NCBI GenBank assembly: GCA_016295895.1
Contig: JAEDKI010000025.1
Coordinates: 1 to 15,310, forward strand
Direction of reading: 5' to 3'
DNA from: Clostridiaceae bacterium
Lineage (GTDB): Bacteria; Bacillota; Clostridia; Oscillospirales; Acutalibacteraceae
Length of the DNA stretch: 15,310 nt
Numbering within the stretch: position 1 is the first letter of the stretch; every line of letters begins with the position of its first letter. The notes under the pieces were generated by a model that saw only the letters and a program-made list of their open reading frames with translations, searched no databases and was not told the origin of the DNA. Shown here one piece after another: positions 1 through 6,531 of the stretch. A program made the translations under genes and the position numbers.

Positions 1-32
1 TACCGCTGATTAGATCCTGTCGTAATTATAAA

Positions 33-51
33 GGGACGGTTTTTTGAGACA
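33..51. repeat. Possible REP/transposon-end remnant (GGGACGG-type)
   Basis: The stretch GGGACGGTTTTTTGAGACA lies just upstream of the first gene. From memory it resembles the GGGACGGTTC(T)nGACA-type ends seen with REP-associated tyrosine (IS200-like) transposases in several bacteria. The GGGACGG core recurs at 892-898 inside a perfect hairpin on the other side of the first gene. No transposase is present in the window, so this is only a suggestive remnant. Confidence 0.25.
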
Positions 52-77
52 AATAGGAATTTGACGAGGTGTTTCAA

Positions 78-686
78 ATGAAAATCAATACAAAAAATAT
101 GAAATGGACACGAGTCCCAAAGCAATATAGAATAACAGAAGACGAAATTGAAATCATTACAGAGCCACATACTGATTTATGGCAGAGAACATATTATCAT
201 TTTAGAAATGACAATGCGCCTGTTTTGCAAATTGAAACAGATGAAAAATACTTTTCTTTTGTGGTTAAGACAGATTTTGATACCAAAGAGCGTTATGACC
301 AAAGCGGAATAGTAATGTATCTTGATAGCGAAAATTGGCTTAAGGCAGCTATGGAATATGAAAATGAAAAAATTCAGCGCCTTGGAAGCGTTGTAACAAA
401 CAATGGATACTCGGATTGGTCTTCTGTTGATGTTGATGCAAATATTAAGTCAGTATGGTTTCGTTTAAGTCGTAGAGATGATGATTTTTGTATTGAGAAT
501 TCAACAGACGGTGTAAAATTCAAGCAAATGCGTATTTGTCATATGTTCAATGTTAAAGACACAATTCAATTCGGTATTTATGCTTGCAGTGCAGAAAACT
601 CATCTTTTAAAGCTACATTCACTGATATGGAAATTACCGAATGTAAATGGCTTGCACACGATGGTCAACAACCTGACGAAGAATAA
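78..686 (+). CDS. DUF1349 domain-containing protein (concanavalin A-like beta-sandwich)
   Basis: A 202-aa cytoplasmic protein with no signal peptide or membrane segment. The whole chain reads as a DUF1349 (regulation-of-enolase-1-like, concanavalin A-like lectin/glucanase) fold. Visible family features are an early W-Q-R-T-Y-Y-H-F segment, then D-Q-S-G-I-V-M-Y, a W-L-K-A-A-M-E-Y-E segment, and W-F-R-L followed by a short acidic strand. Family members are thought to bind glycans or act as accessory modules, but the biochemical role is unproven. ATG 78 is chosen over GTG 69 because GAGG at 66-69 then lies eight bases upstream, whereas GTG 69 would overlap that Shine-Dalgarno. The coding sequence is clearly more AT-rich than the genes from about 1800 onward and it lies between GGGACGG-containing repeats, so it may be horizontally acquired. 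No partner gene is adjacent. Confidence 0.85.
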   Translation: MKINTKNMKWTRVPKQYRITEDEIEIITEPHTDLWQRTYYHFRNDNAPVLQIETDEKYFSFVVKTDFDTKERYDQSGIVMYLDSENWLKAAMEYENEKIQRLGSVVTNNGYSDWSSVDVDANIKSVWFRLSRRDDDFCIENSTDGVKFKQMRICHMFNVKDTIQFGIYACSAENSSFKATFTDMEITECKWLAHDGQQPDEE

Positions 687-754
687 ACAAATTCCGGTTT
701 TGTGATTAGTTAACGAATTAATCAGTGCAGCAAAAAACACGCAAGTATCAGTAG

Positions 755-776
755 GGAACGCCGTCCTCGGCGTTCC
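755..776. repeat. Perfect palindrome, 9-bp arms
   Basis: GGAACGCCG (755-763) and CGGCGTTCC (768-776) are perfect inverted arms around a TCCT loop. There is no T-tract behind it. The GC-rich palindrome in an AT-rich intergenic region resembles the dispersed REP-like palindromes found between genes in Ruminococcaceae and other Clostridia. I infer a repetitive element rather than a terminator. Confidence 0.6.
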
Positions 777-804
777 GTGGGATTTAATATGTTTTCACGA
801 ACAG

Positions 805-839
805 CCGCAAGGCTACGAATTGTTTTCAATTTGTAGCGG
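805..839. repeat. Long imperfect hairpin
   Basis: CTACGAATTG (813-822) pairs with CAATTTGTAG (827-836) over ten positions, with one G-U pair, around a TTTT loop. CCGC (805-808) could extend the stem by pairing with GCGG (836-839) in an alternative register. It sits between two GC-rich palindromes and may be part of one composite element. Confidence 0.45.
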
Positions 840-871
840 TATATACGGTAATCTCCGTCAAGCCATGTAGT

Positions 872-910
872 GGAGGCGTTTCGCCTCCCGAGGGACGGGA
901 AACCCGTCCC
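872..910. repeat. Two adjacent perfect palindromes (REP-like pair)
   Basis: Two hairpins lie three bases apart. The first is GGAGGCG (872-878), loop TTT, CGCCTCC (882-888). The second is GGGACGGG (892-899), loop AAA, CCCGTCCC (903-910). Both have very short loops and perfect arms. The second shares GGGACGG with position 33-39. This paired layout resembles bacterial interspersed palindromic units. No transposase is seen nearby. Confidence 0.6.
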
Positions 911-964
911 CTACGAGGAAATAAATAACAAAATGATAACTTTCGCTTTGGCGAGGTGAAAAAG

Positions 965-1429
965 ATGGATAACTGGCACAATGTTGAAACAGAAAAAGAT
1001 ATTGAATTTTTGATGTCTGCCTACGGCGGATTTCACGATTCCTGTATTGTTTCACTCAGCTTTCAGAACGGAGCTTTTGTAGATGATAAAGGAGCAATGC
1101 ATTTTGGCGATGCGGAGAGCAAAACACTGTCTGTGATATTCCAATGTCAGTGGAAGCCCAAAACCATCGAGCTTCAGTTTTCAGGTCTGCGACAGATGCA
1201 TTTAGCGGGATGGCAAGAAAATTATGTCTGTCTTATCTTGGATGCGTACCTGGCGTTTCATGACAATTTATTGCCCGGAAATCCCGGCAGAGTGATTGTG
1301 TGGTCAGATACGGATTGTTTTGATGTTAAAAAAAGCGACAATTCCATCCATGAACCCGCAGATACCTATATTGTGGCAAACGCTTTAAGATGGCGGATTT
1401 TGGATGAACAGACAACTTCCGATTCGTGA
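965..1429 (+). CDS. Hypothetical protein, possibly immunity-like
   Basis: A soluble protein of 154 aa that I do not recognise with certainty. It has no signal peptide or membrane segment. The early G-G-F-H-D-S-C-I-V-S-L-S-F stretch followed by alternating strands (F-Q-C-Q-W, I-E-L-Q-F-S-G-L) looks like a small alpha+beta fold. The F-H-D-S motif near the N terminus is of the kind seen in small Firmicute proteins often found in immunity or accessory clusters. That is an impression, not an assignment. ATG 965 is preferred to GTG 956 because GAGGTG at 953-958 then serves as ribosome binding site with six-base spacing. The next gene begins 13 bases after the stop, so the two are probably co-transcribed. 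Confidence 0.7.
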   Translation: MDNWHNVETEKDIEFLMSAYGGFHDSCIVSLSFQNGAFVDDKGAMHFGDAESKTLSVIFQCQWKPKTIELQFSGLRQMHLAGWQENYVCLILDAYLAFHDNLLPGNPGRVIVWSDTDCFDVKKSDNSIHEPADTYIVANALRWRILDEQTTSDS

Positions 1430-1441
1430 GGTATTGACAAT

Positions 1442-1786
1442 ATGCAAAATAACAGAGAATTCTGGGAAGCATTGGATGAACTGGCAGCCAATTCGGAAAT
1501 AGTAATTGACAGGCCGAAAGGAACTGCGCATCCCAAGTATCCCGATTTCATTTATAAACTTGATTACGGATATCTGAAAGGCACATCATCCATGGACGGT
1601 GCAGGGATAGACGTATGGGTCGGAAGCGGCGAAAAAAAGATTGATGCGATAATGTGTATTGTTGATTTGATGAAAAAGGATTCGGAAATCAAAATACTGA
1701 TCGGATGCACGGAAGAAGAAAAAGCATCAGTATATGAAACACATAATGAAACTCCGTTTATGAAAGGTGTTTTAATACGCCGATAA
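1442..1786 (+). CDS. Inorganic pyrophosphatase-like small protein (degenerate active site)
   Basis: A 114-aa protein resembling the core of family I soluble inorganic pyrophosphatase, which hydrolyses PPi to two phosphates with Mg2+. Similarity covers I-V-I-D-R-P-K-G-T (residues 20-28), D-Y-G-Y-L (41-45, compare the family D/N-Y-G-Y/F-I) and M-D-G-A-G-I-D-V-W (51-59, compare D-G-D-P-x-D-V). The first and third metal-binding aspartates (D52, D57) are kept, but the middle one (E. coli D67) is alanine here. At 114 aa it is far shorter than the roughly 175 aa of bacterial enzymes. Clostridia carry a family of such short proteins annotated as pyrophosphatase; true catalysis is doubtful. It follows the preceding gene by 13 bases, with GTGAGG at 1426-1431 as a spaced Shine-Dalgarno overlapping that gene's stop. 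Confidence 0.75.
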   Translation: MQNNREFWEALDELAANSEIVIDRPKGTAHPKYPDFIYKLDYGYLKGTSSMDGAGIDVWVGSGEKKIDAIMCIVDLMKKDSEIKILIGCTEEEKASVYETHNETPFMKGVLIRR

Positions 1787-1812
1787 TTTCCGCTTTTTAA
1801 CAAGTATTCGGA

Positions 1813-1819
1813 AAGGAGG
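1813..1819 (+). promoter_or_regulatory. Strong Shine-Dalgarno of the XRE regulator gene
   Basis: AAGGAGG seven bases before ATG 1827 fixes the start of the regulator gene. Confidence 0.85.
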
Positions 1820-1826
1820 AGCCCGA

Positions 1827-2219
1827 ATGTTTTCTCCGACGCCTTTCGGCACGATGCTTAAACAGCTTCGTGAAGAAAAAGGACTGTCGCAGGGTGAGCT
1901 TGCCGAGGAGCTGAGCAAAACAGCTCAGTACATCAGCAATATCGAAAAAGGCAAAAACAATGCGCCGCCAAACGAGCACGATTTGCAGATTTTGATAAAA
2001 AAGCTCGGTTTGAACGGCGATGACGCCGAAGAATTCAGGATGCTCGCATATGCCGACCGTGGCATGCTTCCGCCCGAAATGTTCAGCTATGTTTTTGAAC
2101 GGCCGTCGCTTATCGGGCTTATCCGCTGTGCCATGAACAATGAAATCTCCGACGATTATTGGAGCTGTTCAATCAAAAAAATAAACAATGCCGACATAAT
2201 CGGCAGAAAGGAAAACTGA
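1827..2219 (+). CDS. XRE-family helix-turn-helix transcriptional regulator
   Basis: A 130-aa DNA-binding protein. Residues 8-65 form a Cro/C1-type HTH: L-R-E-E-K-G-L-S-Q-G-E-L-A-E-E-L-S followed by Q-Y-I-S-N-I-E-K-G-K. The C-terminal half (E-E-F-R-M-L-A-Y-A-D-R-G-M-L-P-P-E, then S-L-I-G-L-I-R-C-A) matches the short helical extension common in XRE regulators of Clostridia, many of them on mobile elements. The stop is one base before the ATG of the GH29 fucosidase, so the two are translationally linked and the regulator probably acts on its own operon. The inducer is unknown. No clear operator or sigma-A promoter is seen in the 40 bases upstream, so transcription may start farther left or within the pyrophosphatase-like gene. 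Confidence 0.9.
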   Translation: MFSPTPFGTMLKQLREEKGLSQGELAEELSKTAQYISNIEKGKNNAPPNEHDLQILIKKLGLNGDDAEEFRMLAYADRGMLPPEMFSYVFERPSLIGLIRCAMNNEISDDYWSCSIKKINNADIIGRKEN

Positions 2220-2220
2220 T

Positions 2221-3642
2221 ATGAGCAAAACTCCCGATTATGTTAAATATGCCGCTTCCGTCGTTCCGAGCGAACGGCAGATAAAATGGCAGGAGCTTGA
2301 ATTTTATTCATTCATTCATTTCGGAATGAACACATTCACCAATTCCGAATGGGGCAACGGCAACGATGACCCCGAGCTTTTCAACCCCGAAAAGCTGGAC
2401 TGCCGCCAATGGGCGAAGGTCTGCCAGCTTGCGGGAATGAAAGGCATGATTCTGACCGCAAAGCACCATGACGGCTTCTGCCTTTGGCCGACTGCCTATA
2501 CGGATTATTGCGTTCGTTCAAGCCTTTGGAAAGACGGCAAAGGCGATGTTGTTGCCGAATGTGCAAAGGCTTGCAGAGAATTCGGCTTGAAATTCGGCAT
2601 TTATCTTTCGCCTTGGGACAGGCACGAGGCAACCTACGGCTCAGGCGAAGAATATAACCGTTTCTTTAAAAATCAGCTTCGTGAGCTTCTGACCGCTTAC
2701 GGAGATATCTTCTGCGTCTGGTTTGACGGAGCCTGCGGCGAAGGCCCCAACGGCAAGAAGCAGGAGTACGATTGGGAGGGCTATTATAAGCTCATCCGTG
2801 AGCTTCAGCCCAACGCAACCATCAATGTCTGCGGCCCCGATGTGCGCTGGTGCGGCAATGAGGCGGGTGTTTGCAGAAAGAGCGAATGGAGCGTTGTTCC
2901 CTATTGGCATTCGAATTACGAACTTATCAACGCCGCAAGTCAGAGCGATGTTTCAAAGCCGCCGAAAAAAATAAATCCCACCGCCCTTGATCTGGGCAGC
3001 AGGAAAGCAATTAAAAATTGCAGCAAGCTGATTTGGTACCCTGCCGAGGTAAACACCTCTATAAGAAAAGGCTGGTTTTATCACACCGACGAGGACTATT
3101 CGGTCAAACCGCTCTCAAAGCTTATGGAAATTTACTATAACTCGGTCGGTTCAAACGCCAATTTCCTTTTGAACATTCCCCCGACACCCGAGGGAAAATT
3201 CCACGAAAAAGATGTTGAAACCCTGCTCTCAATGGGCGCTCAGCTTGAAATAGATTTCAACGAAAACCTTGCCGACGATTCGATAATGACGGATAATCGC
3301 CATCTTGACGAAAAGCACACGGGTCAGGCGGCTCTCAGCCATGATCCCGAGGAATACTGGCACTCTGGCTACAACCCCGATGGCGCAGAGCTGATTCTTG
3401 ACCTCGGAGACGACTATGATATCGATAAAATTGTTCTCGGAGAGCATATCAGAACGGGACAGCAGATTGAAAAGTTCTCGCTTTATGCCGAAATCGGCGG
3501 AAAATGGAAAAAGATATTCTCGGGAACAATTATCGGATACAAGCGTATATGTCGCTTCAAGGAAATGAGAGTTCAGCGATTCAAGCTCGTCATCGAGCAG
3601 GCAAGATGCTTTGCAACAATCGCAAAATTTGAGGCTTATTAA
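2221..3642 (+). CDS. Alpha-L-fucosidase, GH29 family, with C-terminal F5/8-type-C-like domain
   Basis: A 473-aa retaining glycosidase that releases alpha-linked L-fucose from glycans. Family marks are F-I-H-F-G-M (31-36), T-A-K-H-H-D-G-F-C-L-W (79-89), V-W-F-D-G (166-170) with D169 as expected nucleophile, and W-Y-P-A-E-V-N-T-S-I-R-K-G-W-F-Y-H (272-288). In that last segment E276 is the candidate acid/base. This segment is typical of the subfamily B (alpha-1,3/4-specific) branch, so Lewis-type or mucin oligosaccharides are likely substrates; that is inference. Residues from about 345 to 473 form a beta-sandwich with A-E-L-I-L-D-L-G, as in F5/8-type C or CBM32 modules. There is no signal peptide, so it acts in the cytoplasm on imported oligosaccharide. 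It is coupled to the XRE regulator, and no transporter is adjacent. Confidence 0.93.
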   Translation: MSKTPDYVKYAASVVPSERQIKWQELEFYSFIHFGMNTFTNSEWGNGNDDPELFNPEKLDCRQWAKVCQLAGMKGMILTAKHHDGFCLWPTAYTDYCVRSSLWKDGKGDVVAECAKACREFGLKFGIYLSPWDRHEATYGSGEEYNRFFKNQLRELLTAYGDIFCVWFDGACGEGPNGKKQEYDWEGYYKLIRELQPNATINVCGPDVRWCGNEAGVCRKSEWSVVPYWHSNYELINAASQSDVSKPPKKINPTALDLGSRKAIKNCSKLIWYPAEVNTSIRKGWFYHTDEDYSVKPLSKLMEIYYNSVGSNANFLLNIPPTPEGKFHEKDVETLLSMGAQLEIDFNENLADDSIMTDNRHLDEKHTGQAALSHDPEEYWHSGYNPDGAELILDLGDDYDIDKIVLGEHIRTGQQIEKFSLYAEIGGKWKKIFSGTIIGYKRICRFKEMRVQRFKLVIEQARCFATIAKFEAY

Positions 3643-3980
3643 TCCCACTCTTTCCAGATTTCGGGGCAATAGCCGACGGTTGCCTGCTTACCGTTGCGGA
3701 CAATCGGAGTTTTGAAAAGCTCGCCGTGTTCAAGCAGCTTTTCCTCAACCGCCTCTTTGCTTGCAAGATATTTTATAAAGTGCTTTTCATAAGCCTTTGA
3801 TTTTTCGTTGATAAGGGCTTCCATTGAACCGACAGCGGCTTTTACGCTGTTGTATTCACCCTTGCTCAGGCTCTTTTGAGAAAGGTCAATGAATTGAAAC
3901 TTGATTCCCCTCTCTTTGAAATATCTCTGCGCTTTTTTGGTGTCAAAGCATTTATTTGTTCCGAAAATCTGTATGTTCAT
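3639..3980 (-). CDS. ArsC/Spx-family thioredoxin-fold protein
   Basis: A 113-aa protein of the arsenate reductase/Spx/YffB family. The N terminus reads M-N-I-Q-I-F-G-T-N-K-C-F-D-T-K-K-A, with a single cysteine (C11) at the ArsC catalytic position. The CxxC pair of canonical Spx is absent because the second position is T14. The C-terminal F-K-T-P-I-V-R-N-G segment supplies the conserved cis-proline region and arginine. It is therefore more likely a YffB-like or glutaredoxin/thiol-linked reductase than an RNA-polymerase-binding Spx; true arsenate reduction is not shown. ATG 3980 is preferred to GTG 3989 because GGAG (3992-3989) sits eight bases upstream and would overlap the GTG. Its stop codon overlaps that of the convergent fucosidase (TTAA, 3639-3642). 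The gene diverges from the CCA-adding enzyme 29 bases away. Confidence 0.88.
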   Translation of the reverse strand: MNIQIFGTNKCFDTKKAQRYFKERGIKFQFIDLSQKSLSKGEYNSVKAAVGSMEALINEKSKAYEKHFIKYLASKEAVEEKLLEHGELFKTPIVRNGKQATVGYCPEIWKEWD

Positions 3981-3997
3981 AAAAATCACTCCGTTTT

Positions 3998-4006
3998 TGG
4001 TATAAT
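3998..4006 (+). promoter_or_regulatory. Extended -10 element directly before the cca start codon
   Basis: TGGTATAAT is a perfect extended -10 (TGn plus TATAAT) ending three bases before ATG 4010. No good -35 is seen at 16-18 bases upstream, which an extended -10 can tolerate. Expected transcription would begin at or just after the ATG, which suggests a leaderless or nearly leaderless mRNA. A chance match in AT-rich DNA is possible. Confidence 0.45.
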
Positions 4007-4009
4007 ATT

Positions 4010-5350
4010 ATGGTAATAAATATTCCTCAACAAGTCAATAGAGCAATCGAAATTCTTTCCGACTGCGGTCATTCGGCTTTCGTTGTCGGCGGGGCTGTCA
4101 GAGATATGCTCATGGGCGTTCCGGCTCACGATTGGGACATTGCGACCTCCGCTCAGCCGTGCGAAACTCTTGCCGCTTTCAAGGATTTCAGAACGGTTGA
4201 AACGGGAATCAAGCACGGAACGGTCACGGTTATTATCGACGGAATGAGCCTTGAAATTACAACATTCCGAATTGAAAAGGGCTATTCCGACAACCGACAT
4301 CCCGATAAAGTTGAGTTTGCCTCGGATATCTGCGAGGATCTCTCTCGGCGTGATTTCACCGTTAATGCCATCGCATATTCTCCCGAATCGGGCTTCGTTG
4401 ACCCGTTCGGCGGCAAAGCCGATATTGAAAGGCAAACTGTCAGATGCGTCGGAGAAGCGGACAGGCGTTTCGGCGAAGATGCGCTCAGAATTCTGCGTGC
4501 ATTGAGATTTTCGGCAACTCTCGGGTTTGAGATTGAGGCTGAAACGGCGGCAAGCATTCATGGGAATTTCAGGCTTTTGGAGCATATTTCAGCCGAAAGG
4601 ATATTTGTTGAAATTTCAAAGCTTCTCTGCGGCAAAAACGCAGGCAAGATTCTGAGAGAATATGAAGATGTGATTTTCTTCATTTTTCCTGAGCTTCGGG
4701 CTATGAAAGGCTGTAATCAAAATCACGAAAGGCATATTTACGATGTATGGGGGCACACGGTCAAGGCGGTTGAATCGATAACCCCGTCTCCCGAGCTTCG
4801 CTTCGCAATGCTTTTTCACGATTCGGGAAAGCCTGAATGCAAAACAACCGACGAAAACGGAGTTGACCATTTTTATTCTCACGCCAAAAAAAGCAGAATT
4901 ATTGCTTATAATATTTTGACAAGGCTTAAAACCTCGTCAAAATTTCGTGAACGGGTTTGCAATCTCGTTGAATATCACGATTTTCTGCCCGATAAAATAA
5001 GCAAAAAGACTTACAAAAAATATATTTCCCTGCTCGGATTTGAAACCGTAAAACAGCTTTTTGATGTTCGGGCAGCCGATGCTTCGGCTCAGAATCCCTC
5101 CTTTTTGAGCGAAAGTCTGAAAGCAAATGAAAAAGGGCTTGAGATTCTCGGCGATATTGAAAGAGAAAACGCCTGCATGAAGCTCGGCGATCTTGCAATC
5201 GGCGGAAAAGAGCTTGAAAAGCTCGGATTCAAGCCCTCGCCCGAAATGGGAAAAATTCTGAATATTCTCCTTGACGAGGTCATGGAAGAAAAACTTGAAA
5301 ACACTAAGGACGCTCTGCTCGGCAGAGCCATGCAGCTTAAACAGCGCTGA
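4010..5350 (+). CDS. cca: CCA tRNA nucleotidyltransferase (class II, with HD domain)
   Basis: A 446-aa enzyme that adds or repairs the 3'-CCA end of tRNA. The class II nucleotidyltransferase head shows V-V-G-G-A-V-R-D (25-32) and D-W-D (41-43), the latter holding the catalytic aspartates. R-R-D-F-T-V-N-A (113-120) and the nucleotide-selecting E-D-A-L-R (156-160) follow. A metal-dependent HD domain comes next: H249, H270-D271 with G-K-P, and H291. The domain order and length fit the HD-containing bacterial CCA enzymes; a poly(A) polymerase is less likely given the intact EDxxR motif. ATG 4010 is the only usable in-frame start (stop TAA at 3980-3982) and has no Shine-Dalgarno, with a TATAAT three bases upstream. 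A femAB-type gene follows after 11 bases. Confidence 0.95.
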   Translation: MVINIPQQVNRAIEILSDCGHSAFVVGGAVRDMLMGVPAHDWDIATSAQPCETLAAFKDFRTVETGIKHGTVTVIIDGMSLEITTFRIEKGYSDNRHPDKVEFASDICEDLSRRDFTVNAIAYSPESGFVDPFGGKADIERQTVRCVGEADRRFGEDALRILRALRFSATLGFEIEAETAASIHGNFRLLEHISAERIFVEISKLLCGKNAGKILREYEDVIFFIFPELRAMKGCNQNHERHIYDVWGHTVKAVESITPSPELRFAMLFHDSGKPECKTTDENGVDHFYSHAKKSRIIAYNILTRLKTSSKFRERVCNLVEYHDFLPDKISKKTYKKYISLLGFETVKQLFDVRAADASAQNPSFLSESLKANEKGLEILGDIERENACMKLGDLAIGGKELEKLGFKPSPEMGKILNILLDEVMEEKLENTKDALLGRAMQLKQR

Positions 5351-5361
5351 AAGGAGCCGCT

Positions 5362-6411
5362 ATGGAAACCGTAAAGATTGAAAATGCACAGGAATTTGAC
5401 AGCTTTGTCCGCTCAAACCCGAAAGGCCACATGATGCAGACCTCGGCATGGGGAAAGGTCAAAAAAGAATGGGAATGGAGAGGCTTCATCAGCCGTGACG
5501 AAAGCGGAAATATAAAAGGCGTTTGCGGAGTTCTGCTCCGTCAGATACCAATGACGCCGTTTAAGATGATGTATGCTCCGAGAGGCCCCGTCTGCGACCT
5601 TGCCGACAAAGAAACCGTCACCGAGCTGCTCACCGCCGTTAAGGAATACGGAATCAAAAACAAGGCCTATACTTTTAAGATTGACACCGACACTCTTGCC
5701 TCAAACACGGAATATATCGACCTTCTGAAAAAACTCGGCTTTACCTTCAAGGATCATAACGCCGCTTTCAACACGATTCAGGCAAGATACATTTTCAGGC
5801 TTGATATCGCAGGGAAAACCGAAGAAGAGGTCATGGCTTCGTTCCACCCCAAAACACGCTACAACGCCCGCCTTGCGGCAAGAAAGGGTGTAACCGTTGA
5901 AATCAAGGGAGCGGAAGCCTGCGAAGAATTCCACGATCTTATGCTGATAACGGGCGAAAGAGATAATTTTGCAACCCGTGACGCTTCATATTTCCGCAGA
6001 ATCATGGACGCATTCGGCGACGATGCAAGGATTTATCTTGCCAAATACGAGGGCAAAACCATTGCAGGCGCATTGAATGTTATCTGCGGAGACAAGGAAT
6101 GGTATGTCTACGGCGCAAGCTCCAACGAATATCGCAATGTCATGCCGAACTACCTTGTTCAATGGGAAATGATACGCTGGGCAATCGAACGGGGCTGTAA
6201 TTATTATGACTTCAGGGGCGGCTACCCCGATGAAAACAATCCCCTGCACGGTATTTTTAAATTCAAAAAGGGCTTCTGCAACGACTACATGGAGCTAATG
6301 GGCGAAGCGGATCTGATTATCAACAAATTCGGATTTAAAGCCGTTGACGCCGCTCAAAAGCTTGCAAAATCAACCCGAGGTATCCGTGCAAAGATAATCA
6401 ACCGCAAGTAA
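5362..6411 (+). CDS. FemAB/FemX-family peptidoglycan bridge aminoacyltransferase
   Basis: A 349-aa cytoplasmic transferase with tandem GNAT-like folds. Members use aminoacyl-tRNA to add amino acids to the stem peptide of lipid II or UDP-MurNAc-pentapeptide. Features seen are the N-terminal M-M-Q-T-S-A-W-G-K segment (24-32), K-T-R-Y-N-A-R-L-A-A-R-K-G-V in the middle, W-Y-V-Y-G-A-S-S and Y-Y-D-F-R-G-G-Y-P near the end, and G-I-F-K-F-K-K-G-F in the C-terminal region. The length is near that of Weissella FemX and there is no room for the coiled-coil arm of FemA, so a first-residue transferase is plausible. The amino acid used cannot be read from sequence. AAGGAG at 5351-5356 begins right after the cca stop, indicating co-transcription with the tRNA-maturation gene, which fits a tRNA-dependent enzyme. 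A terminator follows. Confidence 0.92.
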   Translation: METVKIENAQEFDSFVRSNPKGHMMQTSAWGKVKKEWEWRGFISRDESGNIKGVCGVLLRQIPMTPFKMMYAPRGPVCDLADKETVTELLTAVKEYGIKNKAYTFKIDTDTLASNTEYIDLLKKLGFTFKDHNAAFNTIQARYIFRLDIAGKTEEEVMASFHPKTRYNARLAARKGVTVEIKGAEACEEFHDLMLITGERDNFATRDASYFRRIMDAFGDDARIYLAKYEGKTIAGALNVICGDKEWYVYGASSNEYRNVMPNYLVQWEMIRWAIERGCNYYDFRGGYPDENNPLHGIFKFKKGFCNDYMELMGEADLIINKFGFKAVDAAQKLAKSTRGIRAKIINRK

Positions 6412-6474
6412 TCAGCGCTTTACAAATCAGACAACTCCGAGTCAGAGTATTTCTTTGACTGCTCAAACCTCCAT

Positions 6475-6520
6475 AAAATCATCAGGGCAGCGTCGGCTTC
6501 GGCGCTGCCCCGATGATTTT
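6475..6520. terminator. Bidirectional Rho-independent terminator
   Basis: AAAATCATC-A-GGGCAGCG (6475-6492) pairs with CGCTGCCC-C-GATGATTTT (6503-6520): an eight-base GC-rich core, one mismatch, and nine further pairs that give a T-run on both strands. It ends the cca-femX transcript on the plus strand and the rarA transcript on the minus strand (stop at 6532). Confidence 0.9.
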
Positions 6521-6531
6521 TATTCTTTAAT

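Larger units (their letters stand above)
687..964. other. Intergenic region rich in hairpins
   Basis: No coding sequence is supported here. It contains an AT-rich imperfect palindrome at 703-724 (TGATTA with TAATCA), then GC-rich or long stems at 755-776, 805-839, 872-888 and 892-910, and finally the Shine-Dalgarno of the next gene (GAGGTG, 953-958). No convincing T-tract follows any of the stems, so they are not classical terminators. Confidence 0.7.

Noticed and set aside
33..51. Complete insertion sequence around the DUF1349 gene
   Set aside because: No transposase gene or full inverted terminal repeats are present; only a short shared GGGACGG core is seen.
755..910. Palindromes as a CRISPR array or Rho-independent terminators
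   Set aside because: The stems differ from each other and are not regularly spaced direct repeats with spacers, and none has a following T-tract.
2723..2974. Alternate-frame open frame inside the fucosidase gene
   Set aside because: Low-complexity, motif-free shadow of the GH29 catalytic domain.
3986..4585. Minus-strand open frame of about 199 codons opposite cca
   Set aside because: It covers the CCA-enzyme catalytic domain and shows no recognisable family or start signal.
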